Below are positions 44,173-53,579 of a stretch of 64,000 bases of DNA, one piece after another (the stretch's first letter is position 1; every line of letters starts with the position of its first letter). Under the pieces are notes generated by a model, which was not told the origin of the DNA, did not search any database, and saw only the letters and a program-made list of their open reading frames with translations. A program made the position numbers and the translations under genes. The DNA is from Roseateles koreensis (GTDB lineage: Bacteria; Pseudomonadota; Gammaproteobacteria; Burkholderiales; Burkholderiaceae_C), in contig NZ_JAQQXS010000009.1 in NCBI RefSeq assembly GCF_028595305.1, positions 144,303 through 208,302 on the forward strand, read 5' to 3'.

Positions 44173-46104
44173 ATGGTCAACACAAAGAAGTTGCTCGCTG
44201 CGGGCCTGGCGGTGGCCGCCTTGTTTGCCTTTCCGCTGGTGTCAGGCAATCCGTATTACATCCATCTGGTCGAAACGATCATGATCTACGCGATCGTGCT
44301 GTTCGGCCTTGACATTGTGGTGGGCTATACCGGGCAGGTCTCGCTCGGTCATGCGGGCTTGTTCGGCATTGGCGCCTATACGGCCGGGGTGCTGGTGCTC
44401 AAGTTGTCGGCGCCCTTGTGGGTGACGCTGCCGGCTGCAATCGCACTCACCGCCGGCTTTGGCGCTTTGCTGGCGCTGCCAGCCTTGCGTGTGATGGGGC
44501 CGTATCTGGCCATGGTGACGCTGGCCTTCGGCACCATCATCCAGATTCTCATCAACGAGATGAGCTTCCTCACCGAAGGGCCCATGGGCATCACCCTGAC
44601 CAAGCCCAGCCTGTTCGGCTACCCATTGGACGAAACCAGCTACTACTGGGTTGTGGCGATGCTGCTGCTGGCCTCGCTGGTGTTTGTGCATCGGGTGCTG
44701 CGTTCGCATCTGGGGCGGGCGTTTGAGGCGCTGCGCGGCAGCCCGGTGGCGTCTGATTGCATGGGGGTTTCGGTCTATCGCTACAAGGTCTACGCCTTTG
44801 TGATCAGCGCGGGGCTGGCCGGTTTGGCGGGGGCGCTGTACGCCTATTCCGAACAGTACATCTCACCCAATACCTACAACTTTGAGCAGACGGTACTGTT
44901 TCTGCTGGCCATCATCATGGGGGGGCGCAAGACCCGCACGGGGGCCTTGCTGGGTGCGGCCATCATCGTGATGCTGCCCAAGCTGCTGGATGATCTGGAA
45001 CTCTTCCGCGTCGTCTCCGTAGTGCTGGCGCTGGTGGTGGTGGTGTCCTCGGCCATTGCGTTTCGGCGTGGCAAGGTGGCGGCCAAGGCGGCGTTGATTC
45101 CGGTGGTGGGCAGCGTGGCGCTGGCGGCCTTGTCGTTCAAGCTGGAGACCATGACGGATTGGCGCTTGACGGTGTTCGGCCTGATCACGCTGTTCGTCGT
45201 CTACTACCTGCAAGACGGTATTGTGGGCTTCGTGCGTAACGCGCTCAATCTACGGGGCCATGCAGCCACCGACGCTGACGATGCGGCCAAGCTGCCCAGC
45301 CAGGGCGATGCCCTGGGCCGGCCCAGCGGAGAGACTGGTGCAGAATTGCTGCAAGCCCGAAATATCGTGATGCAGTTCGGCGGCTTGAAGGCGCTGAACA
45401 ATGTGGACCTGGTCGTCAAGCGCGGCAGCATCCACGGCTTGATCGGCCCCAACGGCTCCGGCAAAAGCACCATGATGAATGTGCTCACCGGCATCTATGT
45501 GCCGACGGCCGGCAGCGTTAGCTTCTGCGCCCGCAGCCTGGCCGGGCGCACCTCGTCCGACATTGCCTTGTCGGGCATCGCGCGCACCTTTCAGAACGTG
45601 CAGCTCTTCGGTGAAATGAGCGCGCTGCAGAACGTGTTGGTGGGCTTGCACCATGGCTTTAGCAGCAATTTATTGGATGTTGCTTTGCACTTGCCGCGCT
45701 ATTTGCGCGAGAACCGCGAGAACACGGTGCGGGCCCTCGGCCTGCTGCGTTTTGTGGGGTTGGCCGACCTGGCCGGCGAAGAGGCACGCAACCTGCCCTA
45801 CGGCAAGCAACGCTTGCTGGAGATTGCCCGTGCCCTGGCGCTTGACCCGCAACTGCTCCTGCTGGACGAGCCTGCGGCGGGCCTGACCGCGCCGGACATC
45901 AAGGAGCTGATCGCCATCATCCGCAAGATTCGCGAGCATGGCGTGACCGTGATCTTGATCGAACACCATATGGACGTGGTGATGGGCATGTGCGACACGG
46001 TCTCGGTACTCGACTTCGGCCAAAAGATTGCCGAAGGCCTGCCCGCGCAGGTGCAGGCGGACGAAAAAGTGATCGAGGCCTACCTCGGTGGCCAGGCTGC
46101 TTGA
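44173..46104 (+). CDS. fused LivM permease and LivG ATPase
   Basis: 643 residues from ATG 44173, seven bases after GAAGG (a TTG at 44167 overlaps the livH stop). Residues 1 to about 355 are LivM-type permease (VGYTGQVSLGHAGLFGIGAYTAG, the EAA-like loop with FEALRGSPVASDCMGV). After a linker an ABC ATPase follows: Walker A GPNGSGKST near 430, YGKQRLLEIARAL in place of the usual LSGGQ, and LLLLDEPAAGL. Permease-ATPase fusion is a known variant of this transporter class. Confidence 0.93.
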   Translation: MVNTKKLLAAGLAVAALFAFPLVSGNPYYIHLVETIMIYAIVLFGLDIVVGYTGQVSLGHAGLFGIGAYTAGVLVLKLSAPLWVTLPAAIALTAGFGALLALPALRVMGPYLAMVTLAFGTIIQILINEMSFLTEGPMGITLTKPSLFGYPLDETSYYWVVAMLLLASLVFVHRVLRSHLGRAFEALRGSPVASDCMGVSVYRYKVYAFVISAGLAGLAGALYAYSEQYISPNTYNFEQTVLFLLAIIMGGRKTRTGALLGAAIIVMLPKLLDDLELFRVVSVVLALVVVVSSAIAFRRGKVAAKAALIPVVGSVALAALSFKLETMTDWRLTVFGLITLFVVYYLQDGIVGFVRNALNLRGHAATDADDAAKLPSQGDALGRPSGETGAELLQARNIVMQFGGLKALNNVDLVVKRGSIHGLIGPNGSGKSTMMNVLTGIYVPTAGSVSFCARSLAGRTSSDIALSGIARTFQNVQLFGEMSALQNVLVGLHHGFSSNLLDVALHLPRYLRENRENTVRALGLLRFVGLADLAGEEARNLPYGKQRLLEIARALALDPQLLLLDEPAAGLTAPDIKELIAIIRKIREHGVTVILIEHHMDVVMGMCDTVSVLDFGQKIAEGLPAQVQADEKVIEAYLGGQAA

Positions 46105-46212
46105 ACGATGAAGCCCCTCGCCCGGTGGGTGCATCAACCGCTCCCCTCGGGGGATCGGGTCCAGCTTGGGGTGGCCCGGCGCTCGGCCCGCGAAAAATGA
46201 AGGACTGCTGAC

Positions 46213-46935
46213 ATGCTAGAAATCAAGAACCTCAGCGCCGGCTACGGCAAGGTGCAGGTGCTGCACGGTGTTTCCATCGAGGTGCCCAAAGGCCGTGTGG
46301 TGACGTTGATCGGCTCGAATGGCGCCGGCAAGACCACCACCATGCGTGCGGTGAGTGGCATGATCGCGCCCACGGCCGGCGAGATCATCTTGAACGGCAA
46401 GCGCATTGACGGCATGGAGTCCTACGACATCGCCCGCCGCGGCTTGGCACATTCACCCGAAGGGCGGCGTGTGTTTGCCACCATGACGGTGACTGACAAC
46501 CTGCATCTTGGCGCGTTTCCGCGCTACACCGGCAGTCGCCCCAAGGGCGATGTCGCCGCCGATCTGGAGCGTGCGTTTGCCTTGTTCCCGCGTCTGAAGG
46601 AGCGGCGTGAGCAACTCGCGGGCACGCTGTCCGGCGGCGAACAGCAAATGCTGGCCATGGCTCGCGCCACCATGTTGAACCCAGACGTGATGCTGCTCGA
46701 TGAGCCCTCCATGGGCCTGGCGCCCATCTTGGTGGCCGAGGTGTTTCGCATCATCGAGCGGCTCAAGGAGCAGGGCGTCACCATGCTGCTGGTGGAGCAA
46801 TTCGCTGCTGCCGCCCTGGGCGTGGCGGATTACGGTTATGTGCTGGAGAACGGCCGCATCTCCTTGCACGGGCCTGCCGAGAAATTGCGCAACGACCCGG
46901 CGGTGAAGGCGGCGTATTTGGGCGGCGGGCACTGA
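46213..46935 (+). CDS. branched-chain amino acid-type ABC ATPase (LivF type)
   Basis: 240 residues. Walker A GSNGAGKTT, signature LSGGEQQMLAMARA, Walker B VMLLDEPSMGLAP. The LivF-type second ATPase of the transporter. It starts 109 bases after the fused gene; that gap has no clear signal. Confidence 0.93.
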   Translation: MLEIKNLSAGYGKVQVLHGVSIEVPKGRVVTLIGSNGAGKTTTMRAVSGMIAPTAGEIILNGKRIDGMESYDIARRGLAHSPEGRRVFATMTVTDNLHLGAFPRYTGSRPKGDVAADLERAFALFPRLKERREQLAGTLSGGEQQMLAMARATMLNPDVMLLDEPSMGLAPILVAEVFRIIERLKEQGVTMLLVEQFAAAALGVADYGYVLENGRISLHGPAEKLRNDPAVKAAYLGGGH

Positions 46936-46960
46936 GGCCCGTAACGTTTTTTTGGAGGGC

Positions 46961-46986
46961 TGCACCCGGCGCAGAAACCGGGTGCA
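46961..46986. terminator. hairpin between convergent livF and prlC
   Basis: Perfect nine-base stem TGCACCCGG/CCGGGTGCA with an eight-base loop, but no T run on its distal side in either direction. Possibly a weak terminator or transcript-end stabiliser. Confidence 0.5.
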
Positions 46987-46993
46987 GGGGCCG

Positions 46994-49066
46994 TCAAGCC
47001 ATGCCCTGATGCCGCAGCAGCGCGTCGATTTCGGGCGCACGGCCACGGAAGGCGGTGAAGCTTTCCATGGCGGGGCGGGAGCCACCGACTTCTAGGATGT
47101 TCTGCAGATAACGCGCACCCGTATCGGCGTTGAAGATGCCGTCCACCTCAAAGGCGCTCCAGGCGTCTGCGCTCAGCAGCTCGGCCCATTTGTAGCTGTA
47201 GTAACCGGCCGAATAGCCGCCCGCAAAGATGTGCGAGAAGCTGTGCTGGCTGCGGTTGAAGGCAGGGGCGGGCATCACAGCGACCTCGTGGCGCACTTCG
47301 TCCAATACGGTTTGAACCGCAGTCTCCGAGCCTGGCTCGGCATGCAGGCGCATGTCGAACAGAGAGAACTCGATCTGCCGCATGGTTTGCATACCGCTTT
47401 GGAAGTTTTTGGCCGCCAGCATCTTGTCGAACAAGGCGCGGGGTAGCGGCTCGCCGCTGTCCACATGGCAGCTGAGTTGCTGGAGCACCTCCCACTCCCA
47501 ACAGAAGTTTTCCATGAACTGACTAGGCAACTCGACGGCATCCCATTCCACACCGGAGATGCCGGACACGCCCAACTCGTTCACCTGCGTCAGCAGATGG
47601 TGCAGGCCGTGGCCGAACTCATGGAATAGCGTGGTGACATCGTCATGCGTCAGCAGTGCCGGTTTGTCACCTGCTGGCGAGGAGAAGTTGCACACCAGTT
47701 GCGCCACCGGCGTTTGCTGCGCGCCGTCCGGGCGAGCCCAGCGGCTGCGCACTTCGTCCATCCAGGCGCCGGGGCGTTTGCCAGGGCGGGCGTAGAGGTC
47801 GAGATAGAACTGGCCGACCAACTCGCCCTCTGCGTCGCCTTGGGGGGCAGGCGCCGCTTGCGGCGACGTGGGGGTCTTGCGAGTCAGCCGGTAGAACTTG
47901 ACGCTCTCATGCCAAACCTCGGCGGCTTGCTCAGTGATCTTGACGTTGAACAGCCGCTCGATGATGTCGAACAGGCCTTGCAGCACGCGGGGTAAGGTGA
48001 AGTACTGGCGCAACTCCTGGTCGCTGAAGGCATAGCGGGCCTCCTTGAGTTTTTCAGAGGCAAAGGCGTTGTCCCAGGCTTGCAGGTCCGGCAGGGCCAG
48101 TTCCTGGGCGGCAAAAGCCTTCAACTCGGCCAGATCCTTCTGCGCGAAGGGGCGCGCACGCGCCGCAAGATCACGCAAAAATTCCAGCACCTGGGCGGGT
48201 GAAGCGGCCATTTTGGACGCCAGGGAGGCTTCGGCAAAATTGCCGAAGCCCAGCAGCGCCGCCTCTTCTTGGCGCAGGCGCAGCAGCTCTTCGATGATGG
48301 CGCTGTTGTCCCACTCGGGTTTTTCGCCCAGGTCGCTGGCGCGGGTGGCGTAGGCGGTGTAGAGGGTTTGCCGCAGCGCCCGGTTTTCGGCGTATTGCAT
48401 CACCGGCAGATAGCAGGGGATGTGCAGGGTCAGCTTGTGCAGGCCGGGCTTGCCGTCTGCTTCAGCGGCCAAACGGGCAGCCTCAACGGTATCGGCCGGC
48501 ACGCCACGCAACTCGTCGGCGCTCACGTAGTGGCTGAAGCCGTCGGTGGCGTCCAGCACATGTTCAGAGAACTTCTGGGCCAACTCCGCGCTGCGTTCTT
48601 GAATGGCGGCGAAGCGTTCTTTGGCGGCGCCTTGAAGTTCGGCCCCGGACAGCACAAAGTCGCGCAACCACAGCTTGAGGGCCTGTTTGCGTGCGGGGTT
48701 GAGTGTGCCGGCCGCGGGGCTGGCGGCAATGGCCTTGTACTTGGCGTACAGGGCCTCATCAGCGCCCTGGCGGGTAAAGAATTCGGTGATGGCGGGCAGC
48801 GCCGCGTTGTAGGCTTCGCGCAGCGCTGGTGTGTTGGCCACGGCGTTCAGGTGGCTCACAGCCCCCCAGGCGCCGCCCAGGCGCTCGGTGGCCACGCCTA
48901 GGCATGCGGAAAGCGCGTCGTAGTCAGCCGGTGTTTGCGCAGCGGTGGCCAGGCTCAGGGCGGCGTTGGCCTGGGCCAACAGGTCTTCAACCGCAGGGGC
49001 GATGTGCTCGGGGCGGATGGAGGCAAAAGCCGGCAGGGGGGCGCGGCTCAAAAGCGGATTCGTCAT
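46994..49066 (-). CDS. prlC: oligopeptidase A (M3 zinc metallopeptidase)
   Basis: 690 residues, normal for the family. The zinc motif HEFGH is near residue 480 in TLFHEFGHGLHHLL, with the downstream Glu in GISGVEWDAVELPSQF. Oligopeptidase A degrades short peptides, including cleaved signal peptides, in the cytoplasm. It starts MTNPLLSRAPLPAFASI as in beta-proteobacterial homologues. folD lies upstream on the same strand, 61 bases away. Confidence 0.95.
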   Translation of the reverse strand: MTNPLLSRAPLPAFASIRPEHIAPAVEDLLAQANAALSLATAAQTPADYDALSACLGVATERLGGAWGAVSHLNAVANTPALREAYNAALPAITEFFTRQGADEALYAKYKAIAASPAAGTLNPARKQALKLWLRDFVLSGAELQGAAKERFAAIQERSAELAQKFSEHVLDATDGFSHYVSADELRGVPADTVEAARLAAEADGKPGLHKLTLHIPCYLPVMQYAENRALRQTLYTAYATRASDLGEKPEWDNSAIIEELLRLRQEEAALLGFGNFAEASLASKMAASPAQVLEFLRDLAARARPFAQKDLAELKAFAAQELALPDLQAWDNAFASEKLKEARYAFSDQELRQYFTLPRVLQGLFDIIERLFNVKITEQAAEVWHESVKFYRLTRKTPTSPQAAPAPQGDAEGELVGQFYLDLYARPGKRPGAWMDEVRSRWARPDGAQQTPVAQLVCNFSSPAGDKPALLTHDDVTTLFHEFGHGLHHLLTQVNELGVSGISGVEWDAVELPSQFMENFCWEWEVLQQLSCHVDSGEPLPRALFDKMLAAKNFQSGMQTMRQIEFSLFDMRLHAEPGSETAVQTVLDEVRHEVAVMPAPAFNRSQHSFSHIFAGGYSAGYYSYKWAELLSADAWSAFEVDGIFNADTGARYLQNILEVGGSRPAMESFTAFRGRAPEIDALLRHQGMA

Positions 49067-49127
49067 AGGGCAGGTCCTGAATGTTGGGGGCAGGCGTGGG
49101 CCCGAAGCGCCGGTGAGCCGCGGGTGT

Positions 49128-49991
49128 TCAGCCGAGTTGGCCGAGCTGACGTTCGGCGGATTCCATGGTGTTGACCAACAGCATGGTGATGGTCATGGGG
49201 CCGACGCCGCCAGGCACCGGGGTGATCCAGCCTGCCACTTCTTTGACGCCGTCGAAATCGACGTCGCCGCAGAGCTTGCCTTCTTCGTTGCGGTTCATGC
49301 CCACGTCGATCACCACCGCGCCGGGTTTGACCATGTCGGCGGTGAGTACATTGCGTTTGCCTACGGCGGCAACGACGATGTCCGCCTGACGCGTGATGGC
49401 ACCCAGATCGGCGGTACCGCTGTGGCAGACCGTTACGGTGGCATCCGCTTGCAGCAGCATCATGGCCATGGGCTTGCCGACGATATTGCTGCGCCCAATC
49501 ACCACGGCGTGTTTGCCGCGCAAGTTTTTCATGCCGATGGATTCCAGCATCTTCATGCAGCCATAGGGCGTGCAGGCCTTGAAGCCTTGCTCACCCACCA
49601 TCAGAGCGCCGGCACTGGCGACGTGGAAGCCGTCAACGTCTTTCTCCGGGGCGATGGCTTCGATGACCTTGTGGTCGTCAATGTGCTTGGGCAGGGGCAG
49701 TTGAACCAGGATGCCGTGGATGGCGGGGTCCGTGTTGAGGGCCTCGATGCGGGCCAGCAACTCGGCCTCGCTCATGCTGGCCTCGTACTTTTCCAGCACC
49801 GAGTGCAGGCCGGCGTCTTGGCAGGCTTTGACCTTGTTGCGCACATATACCTGGCTGGCGGGGTTGTCGCCCACCAGCACCACCGCCAAGCCGGGCTTGA
49901 GGCCCCGGGCGGTCAGGGCGGCCGCGCGCTTTGCGACTTCAGCGCGAACTTGTTGGGACAGGGCATTGCCGTCGATGAGTTGAGCGGTCAT
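49128..49991 (-). CDS. folD: methylenetetrahydrofolate dehydrogenase/cyclohydrolase
   Basis: 287 residues from ATG 49991, preceded by GGAG; longer in-frame starts are rejected. Catalytic Tyr49 and Lys53 in [12 protein letters not shown], the NADP-binding [14 protein letters not shown] and the family ending [13 protein letters not shown] are present. It interconverts methylene-, methenyl- and 10-formyl-tetrahydrofolate in one-carbon metabolism. Confidence 0.97.
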   Translation of the reverse strand: MTAQLIDGNALSQQVRAEVAKRAAALTARGLKPGLAVVLVGDNPASQVYVRNKVKACQDAGLHSVLEKYEASMSEAELLARIEALNTDPAIHGILVQLPLPKHIDDHKVIEAIAPEKDVDGFHVASAGALMVGEQGFKACTPYGCMKMLESIGMKNLRGKHAVVIGRSNIVGKPMAMMLLQADATVTVCHSGTADLGAITRQADIVVAAVGKRNVLTADMVKPGAVVIDVGMNRNEEGKLCGDVDFDGVKEVAGWITPVPGGVGPMTITMLLVNTMESAERQLGQLG

Positions 49992-50073
49992 TTCAATCTC
50001 CAGAATTGCAAAGCGCGCCAGTGGCGCGCTTGGGCGAGGCTCATGCCACAGCCTGGGTAGGTGTTCAGCGGGA

Positions 50074-50697
50074 TCAGGCCTTGGCGGTGGCGCCCAGGGC
50101 GATCTTGAGCAGGTCGGCAACGGTGTTGGCGTTCAGCTTTTCCATGATGTTGGCGCGGTGCGCTTCCACGGTCTTGATGCTGATGCCCAGATCGTCGGCG
50201 ATTTGTTTGTTCAGGCGGCCGGCCACGATGCGCTCAAGCACTTGCGCTTCACGGGTTGTCAGGCGCGAGAGCAGGGCGTCGCGGCTGGCGGCTTCTTGGT
50301 GGGTGGAGAAGGCGTTACGGGCCTGGTCCAGCATGCGCTCCACGAGGTTGACGAGTTCGTCTTCCTTGAAGGGCTTTTCGATGAAGTCCATCGCACCCTT
50401 CTTCATGGTCTGCACCGCCATGGGCACGTCGCCGTGACCGGTGATGAACACCACGGGCAAGGGGCTCTTGCGTTCCAGCAGGCGGTCTTGCAACTCCAGG
50501 CCGCTCATGCCTTCCATGCGGATGTCGGCGATCAGGCAGGCCACTTCGCGGGGGTCGTAACGGCTCAGGAAGGATTCTGCGGAGTCAAAGCATTTGACAC
50601 GGTAGTCTTTGCCTTCGAGCAACCATTGCAGGGAATCGCGCACAGCTTCGTCGTCATCAACAACGTAGACATTACCCTTTTTCGGAATCAGACTCAT
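50074..50697 (-). CDS. FixJ/DctR-type response regulator
   Basis: 207 residues from ATG 50697, which overlaps the kinase stop by four bases. Receiver domain (residues 8-120) with acidic DDD at 14-16, phospho-acceptor Asp58 in [14 protein letters not shown] and Lys in [11 protein letters not shown] LuxR-type helix-turn-helix follows (about 140-205; [22 protein letters not shown]). It receives phosphate from the kinase encoded upstream. Target genes unknown; DctR homologues control C4-dicarboxylate uptake. Confidence 0.93.
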   Translation of the reverse strand: MSLIPKKGNVYVVDDDEAVRDSLQWLLEGKDYRVKCFDSAESFLSRYDPREVACLIADIRMEGMSGLELQDRLLERKSPLPVVFITGHGDVPMAVQTMKKGAMDFIEKPFKEDELVNLVERMLDQARNAFSTHQEAASRDALLSRLTTREAQVLERIVAGRLNKQIADDLGISIKTVEAHRANIMEKLNANTVADLLKIALGATAKA

Positions 50698-53255
50698 GGT
50701 GTCGCTAGTTGGTTTGTAGTGCCGGCCGAGGCCCCAATGGGCTCGGTGCGCGTGATATCTACCGGAATGCTGAAGGCGAACCTGCAGCCCACAACGGCGT
50801 CGCCATTGTATAAGTTCTCGGCTCGGATTCGACCCTGATGAGACTCGACGATAGACCGGCATAACCCTAGGCCTATGCCGAGTCCATCGGACTTGGTGGA
50901 GAAGAAGGCTTCGTACATCCGCGCGATCACTTCTTCCGGCATGCCGGGCCCCATGTCGGTGACGCTGAAGTCGATGTGGCCACCCAATTCAGGTGTGTGC
51001 TTGGGCACCACGCGCAGTTCGATGTGGCGGCGGGAGGCCGGCAGATCGGCGTTGTCAATGGCCTCGGCTGCGTTTTTCAGCAGGTTCATCAACACCTGTT
51101 CGATCAGGATGGGGTCGACCATCAGCTGCGGCAGGCGCTGCGCGATGTAGGTGTGGATGGCTACATTGCGACGGCGCAGCTCGATGCCAGCCAACTCCAC
51201 CGCGTCTTCGACGATGTCGTAGGCGTTAGCGGCCTCGCGCTTGGGCTCGCTGCGCTTCACGAAGTTGCGGATGCGGTGGATGATTTGCCCGGCGCGTTGG
51301 GCTTGCTTAGCGGTCTTTTCCAGTGCAGCCAGCAAATCATCTTTCTGGATGGCGTCGTTGCGCACACGGCTCACCATGCCGTTGCAGTAATTCGTGATGG
51401 CCGTGAGCGGTTGATTCAGTTCGTGCGCGACCGACGAGGCCATTTCCCCCATGGTCATCAGGCGGCTGGTCATTTGCGCCTTCTCGGCTTGCTGGGCGGC
51501 CAGGGCTTCGGCATGGCGGCGGGCGCTGATGTCGGTGGCGATCAGCATTTGCGCCAGGCGGCCGTCGGTCCATTGCAGGTAGCGAGCGCGCACGTCAAAC
51601 CACATTTCGAGCGATTCGACATACACCTCGCGCGGGTCGGAGCCGGTTTCGGTCAGGTGCTGGGCGGGTAGGCCGGAGTAGTCGTCCACCTCTTCGTCGA
51701 CATCGCCGCTGGCGCTGCTGCGGCCCAATTGGCTGCCGGAGAGTTGGGCGTGGCCGGCTGGGTCGGCGCCGAACCACAGGCGGTAGCTGCGGTTGGCAAA
51801 CAGCAACTCCCCCTGCTGGACGGACAGCACCGAGACGGCGGCGTCCAGCCCCTCCAGCACCGTGGTGAAGCGTTCGTGCGAGGCGGAGAGTTGGTCGCGC
51901 ACCCGCTTGGCCTCGGTGATATTGGTCATCGAGGTCATCCAGCCGCTTTGCTTGCCCTTGGCGTCGACCAGCGGCGAGAGGTAAATGCGGCCGTCGAAGA
52001 TGCTGCCGTCCTTGCGCATGATCTTGACTTCCGCGCCACCGGCCGGGCTGCGACCGTTGATCTCTTGCTGCAGCAGGCGGCCGTTTTCTTCATAGCGGTC
52101 AGGTGGCCAGAAGGGGAAGGGCGGCTTGCGGCCGATCAACTCGGCCTCCGAAAAGCCCGTCATGGCGCAGAACGCGGGGTTGACGTAGGAGATGCGTGAC
52201 TCCATGTCCATGGCGCGCATGCCGGTGAGCATGGAGTTCTCCATGGCACGGCGAAAGTTCATCTCCGAGCTGAGCGCGTTCTGGATCTGCAGGCGCCGGC
52301 GCATGTGGCGCCAGGTGCCCAGCAGCATCCACACCGTCAGGGTGGACAGCGCCACCACCATCCAGAACAAGGTGTTGCTGATCAGCCCGAAGGAGCTGCG
52401 AAAGCCTTCCCCGCGCAGCACCAGGCCGTTGAGCGCAGGCGCCAGCGGCACCTCGTGAAGGATGGAGGGCGTCTTGGGCTTTTTGCCTGGCATGGGGGTC
52501 ACCGTACTGGAGACCCATTGGTCGTCGGAGTTCAGCACGCTGATCACCCGGCGCGAGGCCACCTCGGTCGGGATGTAGTAGCGCAGCAGCGCCTCCACCG
52601 AATATTCGGCAATCAGTACGCCCGAGAAGCCGCTGCGGTCGAGCAAGGGCACCTGGATCTGGAAGACCGTGGTGCCATTGGCGTCGCGAAAGGGCGCCGA
52701 GTACATGGGGGCATGGCGTTCACGCGCAGCCTCAAAAGCCTGGCTCGGCGGGCTGGACTGGTTGGCCATGGGCATGGACGGGTCGTTGCCGTCCGGCACC
52801 ATCAGGGTGTCGGCCTGAAAGCCGGCGGCGCTGACGCTGGAGCGCCGCTCTCGCCGGCTGGAGAGCCAGGTCACATGGGTGATCTCGGGCCGCTCGCGGG
52901 CAAAGCTGGCGGCTTGCAAGCTGAATTCCTGGGCGTCGGTGGCGCGGGTAACGATTTCCCGTGCGATGCGCACCAACTGCTCCTGGTTTTCGATCAGGCG
53001 CAGGCGAATTTGTTGTTGCGCGATTTCGGTGTCGCGCTTGACCGCCTCTGTTTCCCGCTCAACCTCTTCATTGCGCAGATACCAGAAGGCCAAGATGATG
53101 GCCGTCAGAAACAGCAGCACCGAAATCAAGGGCCCCAGCGTGGCGAATCGGTCTTGGCGGGAGGGCGACTGCCGGCGCCACCAGACCACAGCTTTTTGCT
53201 GCAGGGGGCGAACGATCGGACTGCGGTAGTTTTTCAAGAAGAACGGAAGGCGCAT
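50694..53255 (-). CDS. PAS-domain sensor histidine kinase (DctS type)
   Basis: 853 residues from ATG 53255; a GTG at 53309 would add 18. Two membrane helices (about residues 41-60 and 295-315) enclose a ~230-residue periplasmic sensor region. Two PAS domains follow (near 335-450 and 460-580), then HisKA with SSVAHELNQPLTA, His611, and the ATPase with LMNLLKNAAEAI, DMGPGMPEE and GLGIGLGLC. Domain order matches DctS, a C4-dicarboxylate sensor. The ligand is inferred. It is divergent from aceE. Confidence 0.92.
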   Translation of the reverse strand: MRLPFFLKNYRSPIVRPLQQKAVVWWRRQSPSRQDRFATLGPLISVLLFLTAIILAFWYLRNEEVERETEAVKRDTEIAQQQIRLRLIENQEQLVRIAREIVTRATDAQEFSLQAASFARERPEITHVTWLSSRRERRSSVSAAGFQADTLMVPDGNDPSMPMANQSSPPSQAFEAARERHAPMYSAPFRDANGTTVFQIQVPLLDRSGFSGVLIAEYSVEALLRYYIPTEVASRRVISVLNSDDQWVSSTVTPMPGKKPKTPSILHEVPLAPALNGLVLRGEGFRSSFGLISNTLFWMVVALSTLTVWMLLGTWRHMRRRLQIQNALSSEMNFRRAMENSMLTGMRAMDMESRISYVNPAFCAMTGFSEAELIGRKPPFPFWPPDRYEENGRLLQQEINGRSPAGGAEVKIMRKDGSIFDGRIYLSPLVDAKGKQSGWMTSMTNITEAKRVRDQLSASHERFTTVLEGLDAAVSVLSVQQGELLFANRSYRLWFGADPAGHAQLSGSQLGRSSASGDVDEEVDDYSGLPAQHLTETGSDPREVYVESLEMWFDVRARYLQWTDGRLAQMLIATDISARRHAEALAAQQAEKAQMTSRLMTMGEMASSVAHELNQPLTAITNYCNGMVSRVRNDAIQKDDLLAALEKTAKQAQRAGQIIHRIRNFVKRSEPKREAANAYDIVEDAVELAGIELRRRNVAIHTYIAQRLPQLMVDPILIEQVLMNLLKNAAEAIDNADLPASRRHIELRVVPKHTPELGGHIDFSVTDMGPGMPEEVIARMYEAFFSTKSDGLGIGLGLCRSIVESHQGRIRAENLYNGDAVVGCRFAFSIPVDITRTEPIGASAGTTNQLATP

Positions 53256-53321
53256 GTCTGGATTATTCCAGGGGAAGGGTTGCACGCCGATGCGAACTTG
53301 CCCGATCACCTGACGCGTTAC

Positions 53322-53353
53322 TTGAAGGCTTAGTTCGAATTAAATTTTATAAT
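53322..53353 (+). promoter_or_regulatory. possible aceE promoter in an AT-rich patch
   Basis: TATAAT at 53348-53353 within about 30 AT-rich bases, with TTGAAG at 53322 at a wide 20-base spacing. It is 227 bases before aceE. Nothing else clear lies between 53256 and 53579. Confidence 0.3.
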
Positions 53354-53579
53354 ATGAAATTCACTCGCACCATTTGAAAGTCGACCCGACTTGTGAGACA
53401 CTTCGCCCGAACGCGAGTGCTGCGGCTGTCCGCGAGGGTGGGCTGTTACGCGGCTTGACGTTTTTTGGCGTCGGGTTCGACTCTTGTCGGGCCTGGCGGA
53501 TTTGCCAGTCAGTGAGGATTCGACCAGCCGGTGCGCCGGCGGATCCCGCTCAAAACGACCTATAAGTTTGGAGACATCC

